Below, one piece after another: positions 14,492 to 21,046 of a stretch of 21,231 nucleotides of DNA (its first letter is position 1; every line of letters begins with the position of its first letter). A program made the translations under genes and the position numbers. Under the pieces are notes generated by a model. It had not been told where the DNA came from. It saw nothing but the letters and a program-made list of their open reading frames with translations, and searched no databases. Location of the stretch: the IMG/VR virus record IMGVR_UViG_3300015366_000115, positions 1 to 21,231 of that record. One strand, given 5' to 3'. This DNA comes from a virus.

Positions 14492-15532
14492 TTAGTAATG
14501 TTCTACTTCTTTACCGTTCACTGTTATAGTTAAACCCCATTCACTTGGTGGATACATCTCACCCATCGTATGCTCGATAGGTTTCATCACTTCGTTATGT
14601 CGTCTATACAATTCTTTATTCAACCTACGCTTAAGGTTATCGAATAAAGTAATCGGCTCGATTTGGTATCCCATGTTTCTACCATACTTCATGTTATTTA
14701 TATAGACTCTTGTGATGTAACCTAATCTAGATATATCGTGTGCTAATGCGTAAGCCAACGCTGAGTCCAACGGTGCAATGTTAATGTTATTGTCTGCCCA
14801 CTCAATCATTCGCTTTGTAGACGTCCGACTAAAGTAATAACTTTCTAATTCATCTTTCTCTGCTAACGAATGGATGACGTCTATAGTAGTATCCAATACT
14901 GTCTTCATATCAATCGTCTTAAACATTACCTCGTTTATTTTGTAGAAATCTTCATACTTCTTAAGGAATTGTTTAGCGTCTTTACGAGATACCCTCTTAC
15001 CTGTTACCTGATAGATAGAAGATTCATGTGGCATCATCGTGTCAATATGTAGTCTCATACCTTTGAATATAGGATGAAATATATCCATAGTTCTGTCGTA
15101 ATATACCATTCCACCATGACGTGAACTCCTAAAGAAGTATCCTCTACTCCATTGGCTCATCACAGAATTATGTCCTTGCCCATAGTAATCCCCAGTAAAC
15201 TCAAAGGTATTGTCCGAACGCACCACGCCTAACACATTAGGCGTTGTTGTATATGTGCAATATTTTCTACTCTCGTCGGTCTCCCAATCACGACATGAAA
15301 TAATAGGTTTAGCTTTCTTTTGATCTTTTAAATATTCTTCTTTCGTGTGGAAGTGTTCTAGGTATTTGTAACCGTAAGTTATTTCGTATACAATCTCACC
15401 ATCAATTTCTTTCACGTAGAAACATTTTGTATTATGTCTTCTATCTGCTATTGGATAACGGTTGGTTGAATTACGATAGGGTTTTACATTCTTAGTTATC
15501 TCGGTCAATCTATTCCAATCTAATGCTCTCAT
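14492..15532 (-). CDS. Unrecognised 346-residue phage protein in the MoxR/VWA cassette
   Basis: Not recognised. The N-terminal half is rich in Tyr, Arg and His (ITYGYKYLEHFHTKEEYLKD, RGYFFRSSRHGGMVYYDRTM); the C-terminal half is helical, with a SLAEKDELESYYF segment and an LDSALAYALAHDISRLGYIT helix. No catalytic motif is evident. It lies directly after the 107-residue gene, with only a single base between stop and ATG and a shared KEK-stop/ribosome junction. A substrate or adaptor of the ATPase/VWA pair is a reasonable guess from position only. Confidence 0.72.
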   Translation of the reverse strand: MRALDWNRLTEITKNVKPYRNSTNRYPIADRRHNTKCFYVKEIDGEIVYEITYGYKYLEHFHTKEEYLKDQKKAKPIISCRDWETDESRKYCTYTTTPNVLGVVRSDNTFEFTGDYYGQGHNSVMSQWSRGYFFRSSRHGGMVYYDRTMDIFHPIFKGMRLHIDTMMPHESSIYQVTGKRVSRKDAKQFLKKYEDFYKINEVMFKTIDMKTVLDTTIDVIHSLAEKDELESYYFSRTSTKRMIEWADNNINIAPLDSALAYALAHDISRLGYITRVYINNMKYGRNMGYQIEPITLFDNLKRRLNKELYRRHNEVMKPIEHTMGEMYPPSEWGLTITVNGKEVEHY

Positions 15533-15533
15533 T

Positions 15534-15857
15534 TCACTTCTCCTTATCTAGTAAAGTTAATACTGCTTTCCATAGTTTCACTTCTTCTTCACTGCTCGTA
15601 TTGCTAACTACTCTTTCCAACGCATAGTAATGAGCCTTATCACCATGCGTTTGTTTTAATAACTCTGCTATATCATCTGCAAATTTTGGGTTTTTTGCAT
15701 CGGTGCTATACCATTTTTCTTCTCCATCAGGCATATATATCCTTATAAAAAATGTTTTCCAATCATGGCTTTGATAATAAAAATCACTGCCGTCTTTAAT
15801 GTTATTATTTACTCTGACGTAATTTTTAAAGACTTCAGTAGTCGCTAGTTCAATCAT
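15534..15857 (-). CDS. Small phage protein of unknown function
   Basis: A 107-residue protein with a beta-like first half (DWKTFFIRIYMPDGEEKWYS) and a helical second half (SSEEEVKLWKAVLTLLDKEK). No known motif. The ATG overlaps the stop of the VWA gene by 8 bases, which ties it to the cassette. The C-terminal codons double as the AAGGAGAAG ribosome site of the next gene. Confidence 0.7.
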   Translation of the reverse strand: MIELATTEVFKNYVRVNNNIKDGSDFYYQSHDWKTFFIRIYMPDGEEKWYSTDAKNPKFADDIAELLKQTHGDKAHYYALERVVSNTSSEEEVKLWKAVLTLLDKEK

Positions 15858-17139
15858 TGTTAACCATGACTTTCTTACCTGTTGGAACGTCGAGGTCTTT
15901 ATTCTCAGTAATCATCCACAGGGTAGGGGAAGAGATAGTCCACTCAATATTATTTTCTACGTAGCCGTCAGTAAACACGATGACACATTCTGCGTTAATC
16001 TTATTCTCATTGATGTAGTGGTTCACTGAAGAAACTCTTGTGCCACCCCCACCCACAGGCTTAAGCAATGATGCGATGTTTGAATACTGGTCAGGCTTGA
16101 AGTATTGTTCCCCATGCACATCGTAATCCCACCATATAACTCTAACTGCCTCAGGCGATACAATGTCAACAATTGATGCCAGTTCCGTAGCAAATTCAGT
16201 TAACTCCTCAGTGCCAATAGAACCTGACGTATCAATAGCAACCACCACCTCACCGATCGTCTCGTTCTCCATGCTTGGTAGATAATAGTCATTAGCCAAG
16301 TGTCGCTTATTCATCTTACGCCAAGTGTATTCATCGTTCCCCCTCATCGTGGAAGACACAAACTCTCGTAAGGCATCTCGCCAATCGACCTTCGGTTCAA
16401 GCAAGTCGGATATCTGTCTAGGCATCTTGCCACCCATACGACCAGCAAGCATACCACCTTCACGTAAGGCTCGATCAATCTTATCACCCAACTCCTTACG
16501 TTCCTCGTCGCTAAGACCTTCAACATACGACTCCCAGTCATGTTCGTCGAAGTCACTACCCATGTCATATTCTCTGCCGTTTGCTTTGATGATGTTATCT
16601 TGCTTTCCACCCCCACGTGAATCGCTATTGTCATTGCATGGCTCATCTCCTGAACTACTCTTAGGTTTCTGTCTTTGAGGATTCTCCTTACGGATATGGT
16701 TATAGACCTCACGCATAGACCAATTATGAAAGAACGGGTCATATAACGCACCATCAGGTAACATAACAATAGGCTCGCTGCCGTTTGCTATCTTTCCTGT
16801 AATATTCTTTATGATATCGTTCACCACAAAATCGGCTGACATATTTGCAATCTTTGCATCTTCCTTGAACATATCCCTACCTCTTGGAATCTGTTTCAAT
16901 CCGACATGAAGATTCTCATGCAAGACTAGACCACGCAACTTGGCTTCTTCGATGATAGTCTGTAAGAATGGTTTAGAATACCTCTTATTGACACCGTCGG
17001 TATACGCAGTGAATAGACTATCACTTACCTCGCTCTTACCCATTAACATAACACCCGAATACAATGCAGTTTCGGGATGCTTCATCAATGCGATGTGTGC
17101 TTTCTTCAAGCGTATCTCTTCTTTGTTTTTCGTTTCCAT
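15850..17139 (-). CDS. DUF2201-like protein: N-terminal HExxH domain plus C-terminal VWA domain
   Basis: A 429-residue protein. The N-terminal domain has H74-E75-N-L-H78 (VLHENLHVGL) and a later SADFVVND at 101-108, the layout of putative metallopeptidases of the DUF2201 N-terminal family. A Ser/Gly/Asp-rich linker (about 155-190) joins it to a helical segment and a von Willebrand A domain with an intact MIDAS: D303-T-S-G-S307, T367 after a GGGG turn, and D391 (VFTDGY). DUF2201 proteins are usually encoded with MoxR ATPases, and one lies two genes upstream. The VWA part probably recruits a client for the ATPase. Confidence 0.92.
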   Translation of the reverse strand: METKNKEEIRLKKAHIALMKHPETALYSGVMLMGKSEVSDSLFTAYTDGVNKRYSKPFLQTIIEEAKLRGLVLHENLHVGLKQIPRGRDMFKEDAKIANMSADFVVNDIIKNITGKIANGSEPIVMLPDGALYDPFFHNWSMREVYNHIRKENPQRQKPKSSSGDEPCNDNSDSRGGGKQDNIIKANGREYDMGSDFDEHDWESYVEGLSDEERKELGDKIDRALREGGMLAGRMGGKMPRQISDLLEPKVDWRDALREFVSSTMRGNDEYTWRKMNKRHLANDYYLPSMENETIGEVVVAIDTSGSIGTEELTEFATELASIVDIVSPEAVRVIWWDYDVHGEQYFKPDQYSNIASLLKPVGGGGTRVSSVNHYINENKINAECVIVFTDGYVENNIEWTISSPTLWMITENKDLDVPTGKKVMVNND

Positions 17140-17140
17140 A

Positions 17141-17332
17141 TTAATCCTTTACTCTAACTATTTCGATTGATTCGCCATTGTCGACAATCTTTGCTTTACC
17201 TCTTGCAACCTCTTGAAGTTTGAAGACTGTAAACTTTTTAAATTCCACTGACTCGTGTAACGCTCTTTGCCATAAGACAGTCGTTACTATCCCCCATATA
17301 AACAACACTATTTCACTGTTAGTTATTAACAT
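17141..17332 (-). CDS. Small single-pass membrane protein
   Basis: A 63-residue protein. Residues about 4-22 (TNSEIVLFIWGIVTTVLW) form one hydrophobic helix at the N-terminus, followed by a polar tail with LQEVARGKAKIVDNG. It has an AAGGAGAA ribosome site and sits exactly between the MoxR-type ATPase and the VWA gene, with 1 base to the next ATG. It could tether the cassette to the inner membrane. No homologous family comes to mind. Confidence 0.68.
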   Translation of the reverse strand: MLITNSEIVLFIWGIVTTVLWQRALHESVEFKKFTVFKLQEVARGKAKIVDNGESIEIVRVKD

Positions 17333-17347
17333 TTAAATTCTCCTTAA

Positions 17348-18421
17348 TTAAAACAACTCATGGTTATTCTTAGCCCACTCTGCGATCTGTGCATTGTTAC
17401 GGGCTAACTTGATTGCTTTGGCATTACGCATCATCATAGTAAAGAATACTGCTTGAACCTCTGAACTAGGAATCTTATTAACGAACTGCATGAACTTCGT
17501 CAACTCGTCTTGCGTCTCCAATACATCTACTGCTTGAAACATAATCATTAACTGTGCTGATACCTCGTCAGGAATCTTTACAAGGTCAGGTGCTTTGATG
17601 ATATCCTTGACGTCGATAAGAGTTTTCTCTAACGATAGAAACGCTGACATATCTGCCGATGCACTCTGACCGATAGTGCCAGCAAGTGAAACCATCGTAG
17701 CGTTCTCACCTAAGATATCTCTATTCTTTACAATCACGTCGCACTTCGCCAAAGAACGAGGGGAACAGAATGATAACTGAGACTTCTTAGGGTTAAAGAC
17801 ATACGGGTTATCGTCTTGGTTACCATCTCTATATGATGCTAAGACTCTCGGGAACAAGGCAACGAAAGCACGAACAACACGAGAGATATTATTCTCCGAT
17901 GCCCATTGCAACCATGTATTAACATCAGGCTTTGCCATCTCTACCTTACACACACGATTGCCTGCGTGGGCAAGCATCGAGTCGCCTACACCATCGCTTG
18001 CATTGTTGCTTGTTGCGAAGATTATGCTTCCACGTGGTAGTGGAACATCACCCACCATACGCTCTAACATAAGACGTGTAAAGATAACTTGCAATAACTT
18101 CGGTGACTTCATAAACTCGTCAAGGCAAATTACTTTAGGTCTTGGGTCTTCAAGACAGAACAACGATGACACATAATATTCTAGTGTCTTGGTCGCATGA
18201 TTTGGAATAGTCATACCTATGTCTGACATATCTTTTACAGGACAGTCAACGTAGATGTATTGATACTCGTCTCCAAGATCAGTTTCCATCATACGTAATA
18301 GAGAGGTCTTGCCACAACCCGGCTCACTCGTTACGACTACCGTCAATTCTTTACCTACAATTGGGATAAGTCTACGCAACTCATCAATAGAAACAGTAGG
18401 GACAAAATTTATATTACTCAT
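17348..18421 (-). CDS. MoxR-type AAA+ ATPase
   Basis: A 357-residue AAA+ protein. Walker A is SEPGCGKTS (32-40, K38, T39), Walker B is VICLDEF (97-103, D101, E102), and sensor 1 is FATSNN (135-140). LAHAGNRVCKVEM after it matches the arginine-containing segment that follows sensor 1 in MoxR proteins, and a helical C-terminal lid follows. MoxR ATPases work with VWA proteins to remodel or load metal cofactors into targets. The DUF3150-like gene precedes it and the VWA gene follows. Ribosome site AGGAGAAGTAAATG. Confidence 0.92.
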   Translation of the reverse strand: MSNINFVPTVSIDELRRLIPIVGKELTVVVTSEPGCGKTSLLRMMETDLGDEYQYIYVDCPVKDMSDIGMTIPNHATKTLEYYVSSLFCLEDPRPKVICLDEFMKSPKLLQVIFTRLMLERMVGDVPLPRGSIIFATSNNASDGVGDSMLAHAGNRVCKVEMAKPDVNTWLQWASENNISRVVRAFVALFPRVLASYRDGNQDDNPYVFNPKKSQLSFCSPRSLAKCDVIVKNRDILGENATMVSLAGTIGQSASADMSAFLSLEKTLIDVKDIIKAPDLVKIPDEVSAQLMIMFQAVDVLETQDELTKFMQFVNKIPSSEVQAVFFTMMMRNAKAIKLARNNAQIAEWAKNNHELF

Positions 18422-18431
18422 TTACTTCTCC

Positions 18432-18503
18432 TTATATAGAATTAAAAATAAAAATACACATAATAAACACATACAACAATGCAACTACAAACAAATTAAA
18501 CAC
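18432..18503 (-). CDS. Possible membrane micro-protein (23 residues, GTG start)
   Basis: A 23-residue frame in the 74-base gap between the DUF3150-like and ATPase genes. It begins with GTG overlapping the upstream stop by 8 bases, with GGTGGG about 7 bases before it, and is one hydrophobic helix (FNLFVVALLYVFIMCIFIF, then NSI). It ends just before the ATPase ribosome site. The AT-rich gap could produce this by chance, so confidence is low. Confidence 0.35.
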   Translation of the reverse strand: MFNLFVVALLYVFIMCIFIFNSI

Positions 18504-19431
18504 AACTAAACCCACCGAACTTAGACAGAATGTCGTCAATGCCTTCCTTCACATTCGAACGCACTGCGTCTGAGTCGCGTATATCTTCTGCCTTTACACC
18601 TTGTAATACTTTCTCTAACGATGCTCGTGCCAACTCCAGCTCACTATCGTGCTTGAGATTAAATCCTTTGAAACTCTCACACATCTCCAATGCTTTTTGG
18701 ATTGTCGTATCATAAATCTTTCTACGCTTATATCGCACATCATCATGCCCTGATGGGTTTTTAGTCCGTATCTCATCAAAGTCGCAACAATGAGAAATAC
18801 TCTGCATGACGTCAATTAGTCTTCTACTTTGCTCTTCTGCGATTGAATCAATAATGTTCTTACTTTGCTTGGATAATGTAATAAACAAATCATCAGCGAT
18901 ATCCTTCGCAATGCCACAACGAAAGTCGTTCGTAGGAACTTCACTCACATACAAATCCAACGAGAACTTACTTGCAACTTGTTCTTTTGGGGGATAGTCC
19001 ATACGATTAAACATAGTGCCTTGTTTGAAAGCCATATCCGACACGATATTGTCGTAGTCGATTATTAACGAGTCCACTAGAGCGTGGAAGGCTACTTCAT
19101 GCTCGTGATACTCTTGCTTGAACTTAGGCATATCAATACTTGGCAATAAGTTTTGGCTTTGATTCCAGCGATAAGTCCGACGTTGAAGCCAGTTATAGAT
19201 GGTCTGCCTATAATTAACTACTGCCTTGTGCTTGGGGTGGTTTGCCAATAGGTTCTTGACATAACGACCAGCACTTTCATCAGCGTTCTTTGCCGTAGTG
19301 ATTTCATTACTGATACCACGATCTTGCTTTGTTGCTGACCATACGCTGACATCAACACTCACCAACACGGCACTGCTCGCTAATGAGATTAAATGCTCAG
19401 GCATTTCTAATTCCATATGTAACATATTCAT
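18496..19431 (-). CDS. DUF3150-like phage protein
   Basis: Started at the ATG at 19429-19431, which has the GGAGAAG site and overlaps the previous micro-gene stop as ATGA, the protein has 311 residues. The first half matches the DUF3150 layout as I know it: LVSVDVSVWSATKQDRGIS, then ADESAGRYVKNLL, then RTYRWNQSQNLLPSIDMPKF, followed by long helices. The second half is helical and charged. DUF3150 proteins recur in phages beside MoxR/VWA genes; their role is unknown. It probably works with the ATPase encoded next. Confidence 0.85.
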   Translation of the reverse strand: MNMLHMELEMPEHLISLASSAVLVSVDVSVWSATKQDRGISNEITTAKNADESAGRYVKNLLANHPKHKAVVNYRQTIYNWLQRRTYRWNQSQNLLPSIDMPKFKQEYHEHEVAFHALVDSLIIDYDNIVSDMAFKQGTMFNRMDYPPKEQVASKFSLDLYVSEVPTNDFRCGIAKDIADDLFITLSKQSKNIIDSIAEEQSRRLIDVMQSISHCCDFDEIRTKNPSGHDDVRYKRRKIYDTTIQKALEMCESFKGFNLKHDSELELARASLEKVLQGVKAEDIRDSDAVRSNVKEGIDDILSKFGGFSCV

Positions 19432-19526
19432 ACACTTCTCCCTATACATAAATCCACGACCACGTGGAAGATTAAATAAATAAATGCAACTGCTATGACT
19501 AACTTCACTACAAAATCTTCTAACAT
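19428..19526 (-). CDS. Membrane micro-protein (32 residues)
   Basis: A 32-residue frame with an excellent GGAAAGGAG ribosome site, beginning 12 bases after the promoter-like element. It has an acidic start (MLEDF) and one hydrophobic helix (VVKLVIAVAFIYLIFHVVV), ending in DLCIGRSV. The stop overlaps the ATG of the DUF3150-like gene as ATGA. The codons for YLIFHVVVDL lie over the CCACG-N4-CGTGG repeat. A leader-peptide role for the cassette is possible. Confidence 0.6.
   Translation of the reverse strand: MLEDFVVKLVIAVAFIYLIFHVVVDLCIGRSV
19454..19480. repeat. Dyad repeat CCACG-N4-CGTGG plus AT-rich flank, copy 1
   Basis: CCACGACCACGTGG (19454-19467) is followed by AAGATTAAATAAA. The same dyad and flank occur at 20947-20974. 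Both copies lie between a promoter-like element and the next AGGAGAAG or GGGAGAAG ribosome site. It could be an operator or an RNA hairpin; here it also lies inside a micro-gene. Confidence 0.65.
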
Positions 19527-19537
19527 AAAAACTCCTT

Positions 19538-19574
19538 TCCCATTAGATATAAGTATACTATAACTTTACATATT
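19538..19574 (-). promoter_or_regulatory. Promoter-like repeated element, copy 1
   Basis: On the minus strand this 37-base stretch matches 30 of 37 positions of 21010-21046, including ATGTA, AGTTAT and TATACTTATA. TATACT (19552-19557) could be a -10 with TTGTAT 17 bases upstream as a weak -35. It lies in the only sizeable gap between 19591 and 19526 and just before the micro-gene and the MoxR/VWA cassette, so it probably starts that transcript. Confidence 0.6.
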
Positions 19575-19590
19575 ATACAAGTCTTTTATT

Positions 19591-19770
19591 TTATAAAGTT
19601 ATTTCGTTCGCTTGCATGACAATCTCATAGCCTAATTGTTTAATAGTGGATATGTCTTGCTTGGTTAGCGTTACATGGTTCGCTAGTTTCGCTAATAGTT
19701 TGGCAGTATCGCACTTCGGGTATATGCACTCGTTGCCATACACCATACGCATCTCAACGTAGATTCTCAT
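19591..19770 (-). CDS. Small phage protein (59 residues)
   Basis: A 59-residue frame. The ATG overlaps the stop of the 155-residue gene as ATGA, behind GGGGAAGAG. The sequence is MRIYVEMRMVYGNECIYPKC, then a helical stretch AKLLAKLANHVTLTKQDIST and EIVMQANEITL. Two cysteines (C15 and C20) might pair or bind metal but no full zinc site is present. Last gene of the first leftward cluster before the internal promoter-like element. Function unknown. Confidence 0.7.
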   Translation of the reverse strand: MRIYVEMRMVYGNECIYPKCDTAKLLAKLANHVTLTKQDISTIKQLGYEIVMQANEITL

Positions 19771-20234
19771 AACTCTTCCCCATCCATGTAAATGTGTCTA
19801 CCGATCCCAAGCCACTCGTTATCACCTGTGCCAAAGTAAGACTCGTCATTGTCGTCTATCTCCTCACCTATGCGAACGGACGCACCGCCTATGTAGTCGT
19901 TGTCCTCTGACCACTCACTCGCTAATGAGAATAATGCATCATGGCACTGGACATCAGGGTAGTCAGGATACCACTTGACGTGCCACGCTAAGAACCTGAT
20001 CTCAAGTTTCTCCTCATCTACAAAGAAACCCGTTTTGCCATCTTTCACGTTAATCGGTTCTTCCTCGTTAAAACATAAGGCCGTATCCGTGTTGGCTTTT
20101 GCATCGGCTAAGAATGTATAGAACGAAGCCTTACAATTAGCCATGTCCTCTTCTTCGCTTGGAATGACATCTTGGTTTCCACGAAAGGGTGGAACGAAAC
20201 GTATCACGTATGCTACTTCTGACCTATATCCCAT
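19767..20234 (-). CDS. Acidic phage protein of unknown function
   Basis: A 155-residue protein beginning MGYRSEVAYVIRF, an opening I recall from uncharacterised phage proteins. It is strongly acidic: clusters SEEED, NEEEP, VDEEKLE, EWSEDND, GEEIDDNDES and MDGEEL far outnumber Lys and Arg. Trp and Tyr are frequent (WHVKWYPDYPDV). Such charge would suit a DNA mimic or an inhibitor of a DNA-binding host protein, but this is only a charge-based guess. AAGGAG ribosome site; 1 base after the preceding stop. Confidence 0.75.
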   Translation of the reverse strand: MGYRSEVAYVIRFVPPFRGNQDVIPSEEEDMANCKASFYTFLADAKANTDTALCFNEEEPINVKDGKTGFFVDEEKLEIRFLAWHVKWYPDYPDVQCHDALFSLASEWSEDNDYIGGASVRIGEEIDDNDESYFGTGDNEWLGIGRHIYMDGEEL

Positions 20235-20235
20235 T

Positions 20236-20400
20236 TTAAATCTCCTTCTTTGGTTTGGGTGTTAATAAATAAAAATACGGATTAAACTCTCTTACTGCTT
20301 CGATCTTCTCTGCTAGGGTAGCCCCCGTTAGGATTCGGCTAAGTGTATTTCTAGCGTAGGCATCTTGCTCTTTGGCTTTATCTTTGTCCTCTTTCGTCAT
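20236..20400 (-). CDS. Small phage protein (54 residues)
   Basis: A 54-residue frame whose ATG overlaps the zinc-finger gene stop as ATGA and whose stop lies 1 base before the next ATG. The N-terminus is highly charged (MTKEDKDKAKEQDAYARN), followed by a helical LSRILTGATLAEKIEAVREF and an NPYFYLLTPKPKKEI end. The last codons supply the AAGGAG ribosome site of the next gene. Function unknown. Confidence 0.7.
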   Translation of the reverse strand: MTKEDKDKAKEQDAYARNTLSRILTGATLAEKIEAVREFNPYFYLLTPKPKKEI

Positions 20401-20615
20401 TTCACTAAACCCCCTTTGTTGTTAATGCCGATTAAGTCGGCATGGTTTGTTACAAGCATATAATTACTCTTGTGCATTGGCACTACTGTTCGCTTCACAT
20501 TACGTGCGATTTCATCTCCACATGGAAGACAAAACAAATAACCGATAGTAAAACGATCAGCAGAGTAGGTGCTACCACATAGTTTGCACTGTGGTTCGAA
20601 AGTTTCATCAATCAT
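20397..20615 (-). CDS. Small zinc-ribbon protein
   Basis: A 72-residue protein with C10-x2-C13 (CKLCGS) and C29-x2-C32 (FCLPCGDE), a four-cysteine zinc ribbon like those in many small phage and cyanophage proteins. The C-terminal half has HKSNYMLVTNHADLIGINNK. It may bind nucleic acid or another protein; no partner can be named. The start overlaps the previous stop by 8 bases and the stop overlaps the next ATG as ATGA. Confidence 0.78.
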   Translation of the reverse strand: MIDETFEPQCKLCGSTYSADRFTIGYLFCLPCGDEIARNVKRTVVPMHKSNYMLVTNHADLIGINNKGGLVK

Positions 20616-20754
20616 ACTGAACCTCCATTCCTCTAGGCAAATGCTTCACATACTGCACAGTCCAACCCACACCATTAATAAAACCACAAGTGCCAAGACA
20701 CCCTTTAGGTCGGATAGCCCAACCTTCTCTTAATTTAGTTGCTGTATATATCAT
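20608..20754 (-). CDS. Small phage protein (48 residues)
   Basis: A 48-residue frame: MIYTATKLREGWAIRPKGCL, then GTCGFINGVGWTVQYVKHLP and a short acidic end. Its ATG overlaps the previous stop as ATGA, and its stop lies inside the next gene. Gly- and aromatic-rich with two cysteines (C19, C23), it probably folds as a small beta sheet. Coupling on both sides supports it as a real gene. Function unknown. Confidence 0.68.
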   Translation of the reverse strand: MIYTATKLREGWAIRPKGCLGTCGFINGVGWTVQYVKHLPRGMEVQYD

Positions 20755-20927
20755 TGTTCATCTCCCTCATCTCTAGAATACTTCTTGGCGATACCATCTA
20801 ACCAATCCTCAAACTCTTTACGCCATGCTTCATGTTGCAAATCATCTAATGCCTGAGCTTCGGCTGAGTCAGGTTCGATGTCGTTTTTCTCACACCAATC
20901 TTGATACGCTTTTTTAACTGCTCCCAT
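20751..20927 (-). CDS. Small acidic helical phage protein, first gene of the leftward cluster
   Basis: A 58-residue frame with a strong AGGAGAAG ribosome site. It is helical and acidic: MGAVKKAYQDWCEKNDIEPD, then AEAQALDDLQHEAWRKEFED and WLDGIAKKYSRDEGDEQ. It is the first gene after the 21010-21046 promoter-like element and so is probably expressed early. A longer frame in another register over this region (20846-21043) begins inside that element and is less likely. Function unknown. Confidence 0.7.
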   Translation of the reverse strand: MGAVKKAYQDWCEKNDIEPDSAEAQALDDLQHEAWRKEFEDWLDGIAKKYSRDEGDEQ

Positions 20928-20946
20928 GAACTTCTCCTAAGTAATT

Positions 20947-20974
20947 CCACGTGGACGTGGAAGATTAAATAAAA
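20947..20974. repeat. Dyad repeat CCACG-N4-CGTGG plus AT-rich flank, copy 2
   Basis: CCACGTGGACGTGG (20947-20960) is followed by AAGATTAAATAAA, the same flank as copy 1 at 19454-19480. Here the inner bases extend the inverted arms to CCACGT/ACGTGG. It lies in the leader, 12 bases before the AGGAGAAG ribosome site of the first gene, so a repressor bound here could block elongation, or an RNA hairpin could affect translation. Confidence 0.65.
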
Positions 20975-21009
20975 ACAACAGGTAAATAGATGTAGAGTTA
21001 AGTTGCTTC

Positions 21010-21046
21010 TCCCATCTGTTATAAGTATAACATAACTATACATATA
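21010..21046 (-). promoter_or_regulatory. Promoter-like repeated element, copy 2
   Basis: It shares 30 of 37 positions with 19538-19574 on the minus strand, with TATACT at 21024-21029 as a candidate -10. No good -35 is seen, so it may need a phage factor or an activator. It lies upstream of the first leftward gene. Its core TATATGTATAGTTA recurs in the opposite direction at 21166-21179. Confidence 0.6.

Noticed and set aside
20846-21043. 65-codon minus-strand frame spanning the leader of the first leftward gene
   Set aside because: It starts inside the promoter-like element, has no ribosome site, and its second half runs out of frame over the well-supported gene at 20751-20927. Its resemblance to the 19428-19526 peptide comes from the shared dyad repeat.
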